From the NCBI GenBank assembly GCA_032622095.1, contig CP136062.1:228796578-228860577 (forward strand): a DNA stretch of 64,000 bases, in the 5' to 3' direction. The notes beneath the pieces were generated by a model. It searched no databases. It worked only from the letters and a program-made list of their open reading frames with translations, and was not told the origin of the DNA. Positions 25,201-36,719 of this stretch are shown here, piece after piece; positions within the stretch are counted from its first letter, which is position 1, and every line of letters starts with the position of its first letter. The translations under genes were made by a program, and so were the position numbers. This DNA comes from Siphonodentalium dalli (lineage: Eukaryota; Mollusca; Scaphopoda; Gadilida; Siphonodentaliidae).

Positions 25201-25310
25201 TATCGAGTTTCGCCACCCTTCGTGGAGACCCAGCAATCCTATTCGTCATCTCGAGTTTACGTCACCTGCGCGGAGACACATCGTTCCTACTCGTCATCTC
25301 GATTTTATAC
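22270..25310. repeat. CpG-rich 49-bp minisatellite, 57 units
   Basis: The unit starts TTTCCGTCAACCTTCGCTGC and ends CCACTCGTCTTCTCGAG. It contains one XhoI-type CTCGAG, one GGGCCC and five CpGs. The distance from the first to the last CTCGAG (22312 to 25101) is 2,789 bp. This equals 57 units of which four (near 23790, 23935, 24225 and 24325, reading GTCACCTGCGC or GTCACCTACGC) are 48 bp. Single-base variants (TTC/ATC before TCGAG, TTTCC/TTTAC, CAACC/TAACC) are scattered. The right edge (25130-25310) has strongly diverged units ending GTCACCTGCGCGGAG, and the first unit on the left is also diverged. The consensus has no stop in any plus frame, so frames of 601 and 418 codons run through it. 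These are by-products. The array lies in the last intron of the PAN gene in the model above. Confidence 0.95.
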
Positions 25311-27616
25311 CACTGGGTTTTTCCAGTAATATATCAGTATTCTCTGATAAATCGCACCGTTGAATTTTGTACCGCTAATGGGCTTGTCATTATACTTTGA
25401 ACACACACTAGGTGCCAACACATAACTGGAGAGTAATTAGAGTTTTTGAGTGGATACGGACAGTTTTGTCATTAATGAGTGAGACAAAATGAATGTATAT
25501 TTTCGATATCATCTCAAAAACACTAGGTATGTGGTACTATGTGGAGAACCTGCCCAGGCACCAAGCCCTCGAATTTAGGAAAAATGTTCGAAGGCAAATT
25601 TAACGATGTGGCATGTTAGATTCCAAATGTTGCCACGGCGTTTAAACATCGAATTAAGTACAAAACCCCATCGAGGTTGTTCAACTTCAAGATCGTGTTG
25701 TCAGTTACCTGGACTCCCTTGCATAGTGAAAAATTAAATAATCCGCACTGTTTTACTTTTATTAAAATAGAACCTCGATCGTGTTTTTGTACTTAATTCG
25801 AGGTTTAATACCTCGATTTCAGGATTTCGATTATCACATGTGCACTTCATTTCTTGATACTTACTAACGAGTGCACATCACATAAAAAGAATATATCGGA
25901 TATTATTTAAGATTGAAGTTAGAGTTTACGGATATTCCAGAAGATTCCTAGTCAAGCTCCTGAACTCTACATGAGTATGTTCGTAAATGAAAGTGGAGTT
26001 GCGGAACTTTCTGCGAAGTCATGTGATCAACGCGTGTCGCATGACTGGCACCTCGAAACAGTACGCGAAAGTACGAGGTGTGCATAGATAGAAAACAGTT
26101 ATTATGCACGGGAGGTTAAATTAAAACATTTATATTAATGAAATGTAGTAGAAGGTCTTCAGTTGCGATTTTGGAAGAATGTGTACATAGTTTCAATTTT
26201 ATCGCTATTAAATGGTTGTGGAGTAAAAACTTCCCCGACTTCTTTGCAATTTCATTTGTATTTGTCATTACTACATTTATTCGACAGGATATTCATTATT
26301 TTATATTCCAGTTTATCAATAGCAATGGCCGCCAGGATATTCACCCGGTGGTAAATGGCAGTGTTTTTTCTTGTGTATATGGGTCAACTCAGATTCGACG
26401 GTGAAGCATAACTGATAAAAAAATGCTAACGTATAATGTCAGTAAACTATTATTTTAGAAACAAATATTTCTTCGTAGAATCAAAATAATCTATGGATTG
26501 AGTAATTGAACTTTACTAAACTTGCTTTAGTTACTAGAATATTCGAATAGTCCTATAAATTTCATATTTGGATCAAGTTTAAACAATTTACTTCACATAA
26601 CACAAAAAGACACACTCAAGTAATGAAATCGAATTGTTATTGAAAATGCATGAGCAACACAGATCGTTCATTGTTAGTATAATCCCAATATCGTATGAAT
26701 ACAGAGTGCTTATCTCAGTTATCTGTGAAACGAAATATGAAATATATGTGAATTGTTAAGTGTTATCCCCACGTTATTCACAGAACATTTCACATATATG
26801 GTCAAAATAACTAGTGACCATGCTCACATTGTGAATGTTATGGTAAAAACATCAAAGTTGACATACACGTGCTTAAAAGTCGTGTTGAATATGATGCCCA
26901 GCTGGAAAATGTAACGAGATGGACAAGAGCAAACTCGTGGAGCCGTCTACGTCTTATATTCAGTGCATATTCAAAAACAAACTCATACCACGTAATTATG
27001 TTTTATTCAACCATTGAGATCACGTGATGCCATCGGCAGTGCCGTCAAAGGCGATTCAATGTGAATGTAAATATAATGTTAACACAACAGCCAAAACTAG
27101 CACCGGTTTAGGTGTGACATGCTGGCCAATTTTACATGACACATCTATCCTGATTCAATTTGTATAAACCGATTGAATTTGATTCAATTTGTATAAACCG
27201 ATACAAATTTGTATAAGCCGATTTTACATAACAAATCTATCCTGATTCAATGTGTATAAACACGATGTGACATAAATGTTACCTCTGACTAATACTCTTC
27301 ATGTCATACAATGGTTTTACCACCAATTTTGCCTCATATCTTCTGGATTGATAATATACGCTCTTTATTGATAATATGATGTATCAGTCAAACTTTAAGT
27401 CATCTGAGACCAAAGGTGCCTATCCTTTGACATTCCTCTGGCCAGGTGACCCATATGTCCTACATGTATTATAAGCTTATAAGGAACGTCAGATATTGCT
27501 CTTATTTACCCCTGTAAATAGTCTGAGGTCAACAGCATCTAACCCATGACACCCTACGGGTCAATTTATCCTCGTGTTTCATTTTCTTTTTTCACTGACC
27601 AGATTGCAACCGTTTT
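25311..27616. other. no gene recognised; intron-like AT-rich DNA
   Basis: Contains the inverted repeat at 25646-25805, a small hairpin CACCTCG...CGAGGTG near 26050-26083, and a short stretch (about 27150-27265) where GATTCAATTTGTATAAACCG is repeated three or four times. The plus frames at 26138-26404 have no motif. Confidence 0.45.
25646..25805. repeat. inverted repeat, ~33-bp arms
   Basis: The left arm, carrying TCGAATTAAGTACAAAA and then CATCGAGGTT, is matched by the reverse complement AACCTCGAT...TTTTGTACTTAATTCGA at about 25770-25805. A CCTCGA-type block also occurs outside each arm. Probably a foldback remnant. Confidence 0.65.
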
Positions 27617-27903
27617 TTTGTATATAATTAATTATTTTATTTAATTAATTATTAGTAGCATTTTAAGACATCTGGTGTCAACGGAACCTATCTAGTCAGA
27701 TTCCCGGGGTCAAATTACCTCTATATACCAAGTTTCAGGTCGGATAATAAAGCCGTTTCTGTATAAACAATCAGTTATTGGTCTCAGCCAGTATATACAA
27801 GCCAATTTCGGTTAACCTTTCAAGTTTAACCCTGTGTGTAGCTGATTGTCCCTCACATGCCGCTACATGAAGGAAGATTATCGATTCAGACTGCATAATC
27901 CAT
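27617..27903. repeat. ~280-bp direct repeat, left copy
   Basis: Shares, in the same orientation, a series of blocks with 33229-33516: TTATTTTATTTAATTAAT, TTTAAGACAT, TGTCAACGG, GGGTCAAATTACCTCTAT, CAGTTATTGG, then GATTCAGACTGCATAATCCAT at the common right end. The two copies bracket the LINE remains. An older, weaker relative of the middle part lies near 27400-27480. Confidence 0.7.
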
Positions 27904-28559
27904 ATATTTATATTTGTTTATTAACCTCCAGTATGAAGAGCATACACATTTTATACGTATTGTGATACAGGCACAATGTCGTCTGCACACGTTCCAGACA
28001 AATGGATATATACAAAAGATATGAACATACATGCAACTGTGCAACGGATATGTAGAAATAGAGCCAAAGAGAGCTGGAAGAAAAAGAGATAATGGGAGAG
28101 GTATACACGAACAGGATGAAGGCATAACACAAATATTTTCTGTCAACTGTGAGATTATTTTCAAGAGCCATCATTATCAGACTATTTGTTTGGATTACCA
28201 TAAGTATGTCACATGCATATTGTCATCTGGTTGTGACTGTGGTGTAACTGTGTGTATTGTCTCATGCGTGTGGGTGAGTTAGTGAGACGATGTTATGAAT
28301 GGTTGTTTGGCCTAACTAGAAGACTTCCTGTGTACAGGAATGTGGCTGCAAATATTATGTGGGGCAAGGATCCACGACAGGTAGAGGTGGGTCGAAATTA
28401 GTTCCCCTTAGCAGGAATTCGTGAAGACAATTGTATTGCATACACACAACATTCTATACCAACATGGTCCAAGACAATGGTCCAAAATTGGTACCGGAGA
28501 AGATGCATTGGATAAGCGTTGCATGAATTAGTTATCTCCTTGTCGAATGCAAGTCAACA

Positions 28560-29245
28560 TGAGCTGCAACTGGAATTGATTTTGAGCAGTGTTCTGTTTA
28601 ACAGCTGTACTAAGTTTTCCACTTCCTTTGATTTGTCAGGTCGAGTGGACAACAACTTCCAGATGATCCAAGGGGCTAGCGGGTCATTATGAATGGTACG
28701 CAACATTCGAGTGTGGTTTTCACTAATAAAAGAAGTGTTGCAAAGAGCAGCGTATCAGGCCTTAACCACAGAGGTGATTAAACGTTTCCACGAAGCTTTT
28801 GTTGGGATTGTTCATGATTGAGGACATCAGTGAGGTGTGAGTTTAGCTGACACAGTTCGAGTATGTTCGTCACATCATCCACAAATCATGCTGTTCCGGC
28901 GTTGTGCAGTGGGTGCTGGTAAACGGTGTGCATGAATATTTTCAATGGAGCCTCGTGTGCAACAGGTAAATTCAGAACGTCTCATATTAATGCAAGTTTA
29001 TTAACGTGTATCTGTCTCTGGATAGGTAAGTGTGTCAGGAGACTGAGTGACATGTTTGTGCTTGATCTGCTGGGAAGACTCTATGTGTTTGACACATGCC
29101 AGAAATTATTTTTCAATTGTATACTCTGCATCCCTGTCAGAGAGTAGAGACGTTCTGAACCATATAAAGCTCTCATAAGGACTATACTATATAGGAGCTT
29201 TGACATTGTTAGCGGGTTATATTTCTTTCCTGCTGTTGAGAAGTA
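28560..29245 (-). pseudogene. LINE ORF2 C-terminal region
   Basis: The clearest segment reads AGKKYNPLT, then LLYSIVLMRALYGSE (compare the IVLPRALYGCE signature of CR1/L2-like RT thumbs). It continues LSLLTHLPIQ and, after a stop, FVDDVTNILELCQLNSHL. Several stops follow (near 29095 and lower). Its GC content is a little above that of the surroundings. Confidence 0.62.
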
Positions 29246-29284
29246 GAAAACAAAAAAAACAAAAAAGCAAAACATTTGATATGA

Positions 29285-29990
29285 TCAATGAAGAACAAAA
29301 CTGTCCGTTGGAATTACTGACATAACTATAAACTGTGGAATCGTGATTGGAAGTCCATGCCTCCTTGATTGGTGTGGAAGTCCAAATGTCTTATGTGTGA
29401 GATCCAGAGTATCATATTTTCCATCACTGCTTCCTGCATCCATATTCGAACGCCGAACACAATTCCTCCACAAACAGGCGGGTTTTTGTGTCCTCCATAC
29501 AAAATATTCCGGCGTCAGCTCCCGCGAATTGCAGCTTTCTTCTCCGACATGACCCACGAATTGACGAATTATGAAGTAGACGCTGTTGGTATTCGTTCGG
29601 AGAAGGCTGGCGGTCACCAACATGCCGACTTTTATATAGAGGTCCCGACTTCTGCTACCCAACACAGTCCAGTTTTGTCCTCCGACATGACCCATGCACG
29701 GAGCGTACTTGCGCTGATTTGACGGGGAGTCCACAGAGAAGGCTGAACTGCACTGTGTTGAATGTAATAGGTCGGCGATGAAAAGTGTATGCTGTCTACA
29801 GAAACATCTTGCGTTGTACTGACGTCATTCTTGATCCATTTGAGAGATTCCCGTTCCAGGATCGTCGTATCCGTTCGATCTAAACTGGATACTTCCCGGA
29901 TTCTCCACAACTGTAGTAGAGCTGATTTCCGGGTTGTAGATTTTCAAGAAGACAGATCAGAGTCGGGCAATATATATATCAGTATCTAAA
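29285..29990. other. unidentified GC-richer insert inside the LINE
   Basis: Between the LINE palm and thumb segments sits about 0.7 kb with higher GC than its surroundings and overlapping open frames on both strands (minus 29285-29734, 149 codons; minus 29632-29910; plus 29369-29722). The motif GHVG(G/E) appears twice in the 149-codon minus frame because the DNA block TCCGACATGACCCA is duplicated. I recognise no domain. It could be a captured or inserted piece of a gene. An A-rich run, AAAACAAAAAAAACAAAAAAG, lies at its left edge (about 29250-29270). Confidence 0.35.
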
Positions 29991-30389
29991 TGGAGACCCA
30001 GCCAGACCACGTGTCCGACAGCAACAACTTCCATGCAAATTCGAATTCTCCTATCGAAAATTACCGTAGCTTTTTATCCATGTGTGTTTGTGAGAGTTTC
30101 CAAGTTACAAGCAATGCTAGAGGCATGATTGAACTCGATTTGCGTGATTAGCGTAAGTATATACGGTTGAAATGAATAAGATTGTAATTATTGCCGCAAT
30201 ATTAAACCATGCGGATATATTTGACAATGACCGTTACATAATATGCCAGATCTTGAACGAATATGTGCAAATCGTGTGGAATTACACGTGTGTGAGCTTA
30301 TGAAGGACTGACAACGGAAAATTGTGATAAGTGAAATATTTGCCAACTGAAAACAAGAAATGAATAGTATAGTATATAACATGAGAAAT

Positions 30390-30740
30390 TTACAATATCA
30401 CAACATGATACAGATATCAACAGCCGTCGTTCGGTGTGGGCAGTTCACGTTGCCAATGCGCATACCATAACTAGCAAATTCCAGTTGTTAAGCAGTTCGT
30501 TTATTAGAAAGGTAGAAAAAACGGAGATATTACGGATCCTTGCCGATGTTCTTGCCATATCTGGAATGATTCCGAAATTATTCCGCTAACCAACACTTGA
30601 CGCGCAGAATTTTGCCTTCGAATCACTTGTGGCTTAGCTTGATCAAAAGATCTTCGTGCCAAACTCTTTCGAACGCATTTTGAGAGTCCAAGAAACATGC
30701 GTATGCCTTGGAAGCCTGGACATGTTGTTGTTGCATCATT
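30390..30740 (-). pseudogene. LINE reverse-transcriptase palm fragment
   Basis: Minus-strand frames give KAYACFLDSQNAFERVWHE (RT motif A region) and, after a frameshift, SESFQIWQEHRQGSVISPFF (the RQGS.LSP motif B region). A further shift gives INELLNNW and then TAVDICIM where active RTs have an ADD box. The catalytic Asp pair is thus broken. Confidence 0.68.
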
Positions 30741-31699
30741 TATTTTCGTGACATGTGCATGATTACAAATTATACAAATATTATACATCAATAACAATTC
30801 GCACCCGGCCCGAAGGACCTATATGTCACGTCAAAATGTTTATAAACCGCATGTGCGGTCGAACTGTTGATCATCTCGGGAATAAAATATAAAATATATA
30901 TATGTGTGTAATCAGTCTGAGTAAACTCATACCTAAATATTCATTACAACATTGAATATAAGGTCTGACGGATAACATCGATATTTCATTTCCAAGTCCT
31001 CGGGATTCCGTAATCTGATTGATTGCGTAAATTATTTTCCGTCCAATGAAACCGTATGGGTTAATAAACAAGTGTCAGTGGGCGGAGCTAGACTCCCATA
31101 ATGTCACCTCTAGATATAGTAACAGAGCGGAATTTCTCCGATCGAAAGCGATGCTTGCAAATACAACAGACAGAAACAATGGCTACGAAATTATATATTC
31201 GGTACGATTCGGATTAATTTGAAGGATGTGCTAGACCTGATAGATAGGCCTGCGCATGGTACCAACTTGGCCTCCCATAAATATAAATAGAACTCACTCA
31301 CGTCCGTGTATTTGATTTACTTTATTGTACCATGGTTTGCAAATCAAATTATTTGTCGTAAAAAAGTCATCTGAAAGTTAACACCGAGGAAATGACTTAA
31401 TTTTATGCTTTTAAATAGTTCTAAAGCATCATTTTTGATGACGACCTTATTTTTTGCTCTCGGATGCAGCTTTCCGGTTGATGCAGCGAGTTCATCTCCC
31501 GAAAAAGAATAGTCGCACACACGACAAATATTATCTGCTGTAATCTTATGTCGCGACACAGGCCATTACTATTATTGCGAAGCACAACAAATAACACGTG
31601 GGGACACCTGTCAATCATCGATGTATTTTTTTAAATCCGTGACGTCATTTTGGGGAAGCTCTTCGCTGAATAGAAATGGTTTTGGCTACATAAGCTCCA

Positions 31700-31724
31700 G
31701 ACTCTATATTTCAAATATAGAGTC
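31700..31724. repeat. perfect 25-bp palindrome
   Basis: GACTCTATATTT-C-AAATATAGAGTC: 12-bp arms around a single base. It lies within the interval that interrupts the LINE, close to a (TA)-rich run at about 31771-31787. Confidence 0.7.
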
Positions 31725-31810
31725 GACGTTCACCCAGACTGGTGTGTAATGTAACCCTTTAAGAAATATTTAATATATATATATATACTTTTTTTCTTTT
31801 CTTTAAAGTA

Positions 31811-32950
31811 TCATTCTGATTTTTTGTATAAAAAGTCTTTTCTTTTATTGAGGGCAGCGTCAAGGTATTTTGCATGCGCATACTGAATAGCTTCTTTGAC
31901 TACAAACGAGGCCATTTTACATCCTATTTTCTTAAGGAACCAAAACTGAAGATCGTGTGGAAACGCATCGTTGGGTAAGAAGTCCATGATTGTTTTTAGG
32001 ATAATAGCCTCAAATAGTTTATATGCAGGGGAGAAGCGTTTTGCCACGGTAACTATCAGGGCATTGTTTCTGCTTCGGTTCGCCCTTATAGACGGGCATA
32101 ACTGGTCCAGCTTCGATATCCGTTGGTATCCATTCAGATGCGAGTATGCCAAAGGACACACAACAATGATTCGGGTGCAAACGTGAGATGTTCGTTGACG
32201 ATGCTATCTATACCACCAGCCATGTTTCGTTTCAGAAGCCATACGTGTGCGACAACTTAATCCACAGTGATCATATTGCATAGACGATAGAAATTGCAAT
32301 TACCACGTTTCTGATAACAGTTTATCTAGTTTATCGATCACACACTGTTCTACGTGACTATGTCAGGGAAATTATGTGCGCTGGTGAAATACACTGATTG
32401 TAAATAAGTGCCCCATCCTCATGATAGCGATTTCGCGTCAGTACACATTCCTTCACCGAAGTCTATACCTTGATATAGTTCATGAACCCGACATAGACTT
32501 ATCATACGCGAGAATGTCATGGAATCAGTGTTTACTGTTATTTCGGCGACGAGAAGAAAAGTTCTGTCATGTTTTCGGGCAGCGTTCCGTAAGCCTCTGT
32601 GGAATTTGCGTTTCATTGGCGTATAATGTAGGTAGCGTTTGGAACTGGCAGGTGCATTTTTCCTTTAGAAATCCTGTGGGAGCGAGCTGTCTTCACCTCA
32701 TCGCCCAGAGCATCCAGATCAGCGTTCCAGTATGGTTTTAAGAATGCGTGGAACTCAATCTTCCCGACTGCAGCTTTAGACGCTTCGTGCAGATAAGATA
32801 CAGGCATGTTATATAAGTTCTCAAATTCATGTTTGTTCAGGAGAGGTCTTCTGTGTAGAAATTGACAACACACCTCGAGGACGGACTGGTATTTTGTGAT
32901 ATCGATATCAGTCCATTTATATTTCGTACGGTGAGTCTCAGGTAGCCTAT
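31811..32950 (-). pseudogene. LINE EN-RT linker and RT N-terminal fragments
   Basis: On the minus strand KYKWTDIDITKYQ and KPYWNADLDALGDEVKTAR match the linker that follows the endonuclease in CR1/Jockey-type ORF2. After a frameshift near 32620 one reads MKRKFHRGLRNAARKHDRTF. From 32161 down comes LFEAIILKTIMDF...DLQFWF and ASFVVKEAIQYAHAK, the start of the RT finger/palm. The frame then leaves the family just before motif A at about 31850, and motif A is found 1.1 kb further on at 30720. Confidence 0.72.
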
Positions 32951-33007
32951 TGTTAATGTGAGTGTTCAGGCCGATTATTCATGTCACAGGCAATGGTTGG
33001 GTACATT

Positions 33008-33211
33008 TTATGCGTTGTCATTAAGTATGGAACAGCATAACACCACCATTGTCTTACTGCATTCGGAGATTATGCTATGGTCAATAAGGGACAGGCTTGC
33101 AATGGAGGCGAATGGACTGAACGTGAACGTTGAACCAGTACATAAGTTCGACGATGTCGTGGACCACATGTTCGTGCGTGACACGAATTCGCGTAGACGT
33201 GATGGTTTCAT
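33008..33211 (-). pseudogene. possible end of LINE endonuclease domain
   Basis: A 67-codon minus frame contains LSLIDHSIIS, resembling the SDH-containing end of an APE-like endonuclease, and lies at the right place upstream of the linker segment. The evidence is weak on its own; position and order support it. Confidence 0.4.
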
Positions 33212-33228
33212 CGACCAGATTCCAACAG

Positions 33229-33516
33229 TTTTGGGTATATATTTGATTATTTATTTTATTTAATTAATAGTGTCAATTTAAGACATCATTTTAAGACATA
33301 TGATGTCAACGGGACCTATCCAATAATATTCCCCGGGTCAAATTACCTCTATGTACAACTTGTCTGCTCCGATTCGTTTCTGTATAGGGAGTCAGTTATT
33401 GGTTACCACCAGTAGATAAAAGCCAATTTAGCCTTTCATGTTTGACACTGTGTCGCTAGTTGCTCATCACATCCGTCACACGAAGGAATATTAACGATTC
33501 AGACTGCATAATCCAT
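33229..33516. repeat. ~280-bp direct repeat, right copy
   Basis: Same orientation and same right end as 27617-27903. The LINE lies exactly between the two copies. It could be the 3' UTR of a neighbouring LINE copy, or an independent family into which the LINE was inserted. Confidence 0.7.
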
Positions 33517-34250
33517 GATGGAATATTATTGTATAACTTCAGTTACGAGCGGTCTATCACGTAAATCTTTTCGGAAATGACTGAGAAAAGCTACATCGGA
33601 TATATCATTTAAAACTAAAGTACACATACCATAAGATAAAACATAGAAAACAACCCTGACTGCACCCCCCCCCCCCCTTAGATTAGTTGCGACGTTTGAT
33701 TCATCGGACGAATTTATAATTAAACTCGAGACGTATATACACAATCAGATTATTCGGAATTTAAAATATGTTCAAACAGTTCATTTTCACTGGGTAATTC
33801 CATGTAGCAAAAATGCAATTGGATTGAATAATGTTGTTCCATAATGATACCCATGCAGAAGAAGCCATACAATTTTATCAAAACACTCACGATAGGTACA
33901 GGGAATCTATGATTTAGTGGTATGAGATTATACATACAATGAATTTCAGAACATATACAATTACCATTCAAGTATTTGAGAGGTCTATTGAAATATACTA
34001 ACAATATAAACGTATTGTGGATTTATCCATACATGTTATTTGTTTTTCAGCCATTTTGAGAGACGCAGATCATTGGCTGTTCAATTTGAGCACTTGGTCT
34101 TCATTTGTACACAAATATTTCGGCTTGGGCGGAGATAAGAACAGTTCACATTTGCGTGCTGTCTCCGAGATGTAATTTCCATGTGTGACATAACCACTGT
34201 TAATTTACCAATAAATAAGTGTCCTATTGGTGATTGGTGAATCTACTTAC
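33517..34250. other. intron; no feature recognised
   Basis: AT-rich intron sequence of the mucin-EB-PAN gene model, with a 14-15-base C tract near 33665. The 72- and 84-codon minus frames here have no motif. Confidence 0.45.
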
Positions 34251-34376
34251 TTCTCGTGCAGGTGGAGTTGAATCCGTCGAAGCTGTATCCTATGATACAC
34301 TGACAGGTACCGTGTCGACATTCGGAGTTGATCACGTGACATTCAGAAGAACCACTGCAGCTGCTTCCAAAGAAAC
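34251..34376 (-). CDS. EB/EGF-like module exon
   Basis: A complete 126-nt exon: acceptor ATACATTGCAG, donor A|GTAAGTAG, phase 1 on both sides. It reads GFFGSSC, SGSSEC, HVINSEC, RHGTCQC and ends IIGYSFDGFNSTC. These six cysteines and the Gly/aromatic spacing fit an EB or EGF-like module, a small disulphide-bonded extracellular domain. Symmetric 1-1 exons of this kind are classic units of domain shuffling. It splices in frame both from the Thr-rich exon (40252-40596) and to the PAN exon (21860-22116), all on the minus strand, which supports one gene. Other exons could lie between. Confidence 0.78.
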
Positions 34377-34729
34377 CTGCAATGTATTTTTTTTCTTCAT
34401 TTTTTATCACTTTTTTTGGGTAGAAAATTCAAACAAACACTATAATGTGGCCTGATTATACCTCAGTCGTATTCTGAGGTTCAGTGTGTATCTTGTGGCT
34501 TGTGCATGTAACATGTAATACAAATTACATCATGTCATAGAAACAACGAATACCAGAGAACGCAAACAACTATTAAATGATAATTTCTATGACATTGTAG
34601 CTCAACTTGGACGGGGTAATTCCACGTGTTACTGTCAATAGAGCGATTAGGAACGCGTGGAGGTTAAATGTATAAGTAATAATGTATGTCAAAATAAAGA
34701 GATATATAAAAATATATATATGAAAAATA

Positions 34730-35535
34730 TTGATGGCTCCCATCGAAAGGTCACCAAAAAGATCCATATGAAGTTTGGTGATGATCGGATGAAGGATGTG
34801 GTCTATAGGGTGAGTCAAGATTTAGTCATGTATAGAGTACAATCCAAGATGGCTGTGGCCATATTTTTAATCAACAAGTGTTCAATATCGATATCTTCAA
34901 TCTATAGGAGATCCTAAACAAGCGTGTAAATTTTCAAAACAATTCTCCAATAAACGAGGACTGCAGGATGTGTTGATGGATTCAAATTTGAAATCCAAGA
35001 TGGCTGCTGGCGGTCATGTTTTTAACGAATTTCGGCCAAGATAAGAGGCTCCCATCTAGAGGTCACCCCGAAGATCCATATAAAGTTTGGTGACGATCGA
35101 AAGCAAGATGCGGGATGTAGGCTGTGCCGATGGACTCAAATTTGAAATCCACGATGGTTGCTAGCAGCCATGTTTTTAAAATAAATCTTTGGATAAAATA
35201 TGGGGCTCCCATCTAGAGGTCACTCCGAAAATCCATATTACGTTTGGTGACGATCGGATGAGGGATGTGGTCTGTGGGTGTGCCAGAGGATTTAGTCACG
35301 CAAAGAAGAAAATCCAAGATTTCTGCAGGCGGATATGTCTTATAAAACATTTCGGTCAAAATAGAAAGCTCCAATCTAAAGGTCACCCCGATGATCTGAA
35401 TGAAGTTTGGTGACCATCGGATGTGAGATGCGGGCAACAGGGTGTTTCGATGGATTCAAAGTTGAAATCAAAGATGGCTGCTTGGTGCCATGTTTTTTAA
35501 ACGAATTTCGGTCAAAATAGGAGGCTCCCATCATG
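34730..35535. repeat. ~158-bp tandem repeat, about five units
   Basis: Each unit begins near GGCTCCCATC(T/G)A, then AGGTCACC, (G)AAGATCCATAT, AAGTTTGGTGACGATCGGATG, and ends with an AATCCAAGATGGCTGC-type block. Unit starts are near 34735, 35047, 35206, 35367 and 35523, with a degenerate unit between the first two. A diverged fragment (GATTCATATGACGTGTGGTG) is seen at 61560. Confidence 0.75.
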
Positions 35536-36223
35536 TCAAGTGAAGGTTGAAAAATTGCTATGGAATGTTTTCTTGGAACACTGTTAACAACAACAATGTT
35601 TGCAGTAACCTTACACATGTATGTCTATATGTATATGTATGTAGGATTATATGTATATGCACACAGAACACAGGTTGAAATTGAACCTTATTGAAATTGA
35701 CGGTTATCAAGGAGACTGATAACTGTTTGTATCCCAATGTACGTTTTAGTTTATAATAACACCAACAAGGTAATGAAGACAATTGCAGTTATTGGTATAC
35801 ATATACATGCCATTCATAGGTTTATACCAGAAAGCGAATACAACATTTAGACAAGTCCACAAATATTATTTGTAGGTACGTTCTGGTGCTAGTAGGTCGG
35901 CTGTGAAATCATACTATATTGTATTATGGTCGTGCATTATTTCAGCATTTTTGTACCAACCCACACCGTCACATCAAACGCCGGATGTATTCCAGTTAAA
36001 TTCATTTATTGTTATCACGCTAAGTGAGACGTGAGTGGAACGTATGTGGCGCACATTCTGATATTATTGTATGCAGTGTCGGGTGTTACTATAATGCAAC
36101 ATGGGGCTCATGCGTATTGTTTTGATGTGTCGTTATATCCCAGCAATAACATACATGAACAACTGATATGCAGATAAATAATGCATAACAACTGCGAATG
36201 TGCTCCACTTCCACAACTGTAGC

Positions 36224-36231
<8 letters not shown>
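35536..36231. other. intron; no feature recognised
   Basis: AT-rich sequence leading into a TA run. No exon or repeat beyond short TATG runs. Confidence 0.45.

Positions 36232-36281
<50 letters not shown>
36232..36281. repeat. (TA)n microsatellite
   Basis: About 25 uninterrupted TA dinucleotides. Confidence 0.97.
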
Positions 36282-36283
<2 letters not shown>

Positions 36284-36719
36284 AATGGTTGAAAGTTCAA
36301 ACGTAGAGTTTTATATATATAGGTAAGATGTCAATAAAAATAAACAAATCTTTTGGCTGTATAACGAGGCCTTTCACGGCTTTTGGCCGATCTTCATGAT
36401 AACGCCATTTTGCTATTATAATTATTTCTATTGTGACGTCACTTCCGGGAGGTTGGTGTGTGACGCCGCAATTAAATGATAGAGTTTAGTTTCGGATTTA
36501 ATTTGATCCGAAACTTGTGTTCCATCTGAAAACGTTTGAACGTGTTGACTTCCATCATTTTGTGCATGGGAAAAATCCGAAATGATCCGTCCCCACATTC
36601 ATCCAGAGGTTTACTTAATGGAATCATCAGTAATTCCGGTTGTCTGATTTGCTGGCGGTGGATCCGTGTTCTTTCGACAAGGTAATTTCCCGTGTGTCCA
36701 AAATATAATTCCTCACATC

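Larger units (their letters stand above)
28400..33228 (-). mobile_element. decayed CR1/Jockey-like LINE, interrupted
   Basis: Read on the minus strand from high to low coordinate, pieces of one non-LTR retrotransposon ORF2 follow in the correct order: end of an endonuclease-like stretch (33211-33008), EN-RT linker and RT N-terminus (32950-31811), RT palm motifs (30740-30390) and C-terminal thumb-like region (29245 down to about 28560). All pieces carry frameshifts or stops. Two stretches (about 30740-31810 and 29285-30390) separate parts that should adjoin, so later insertions or expansions are likely. The family call rests on the motif style only. Confidence 0.72.

Noticed and set aside
22270-25310. 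CRISPR-like array
   Set aside because: Units are contiguous near-identical repeats without unique spacers, in a eukaryotic context.
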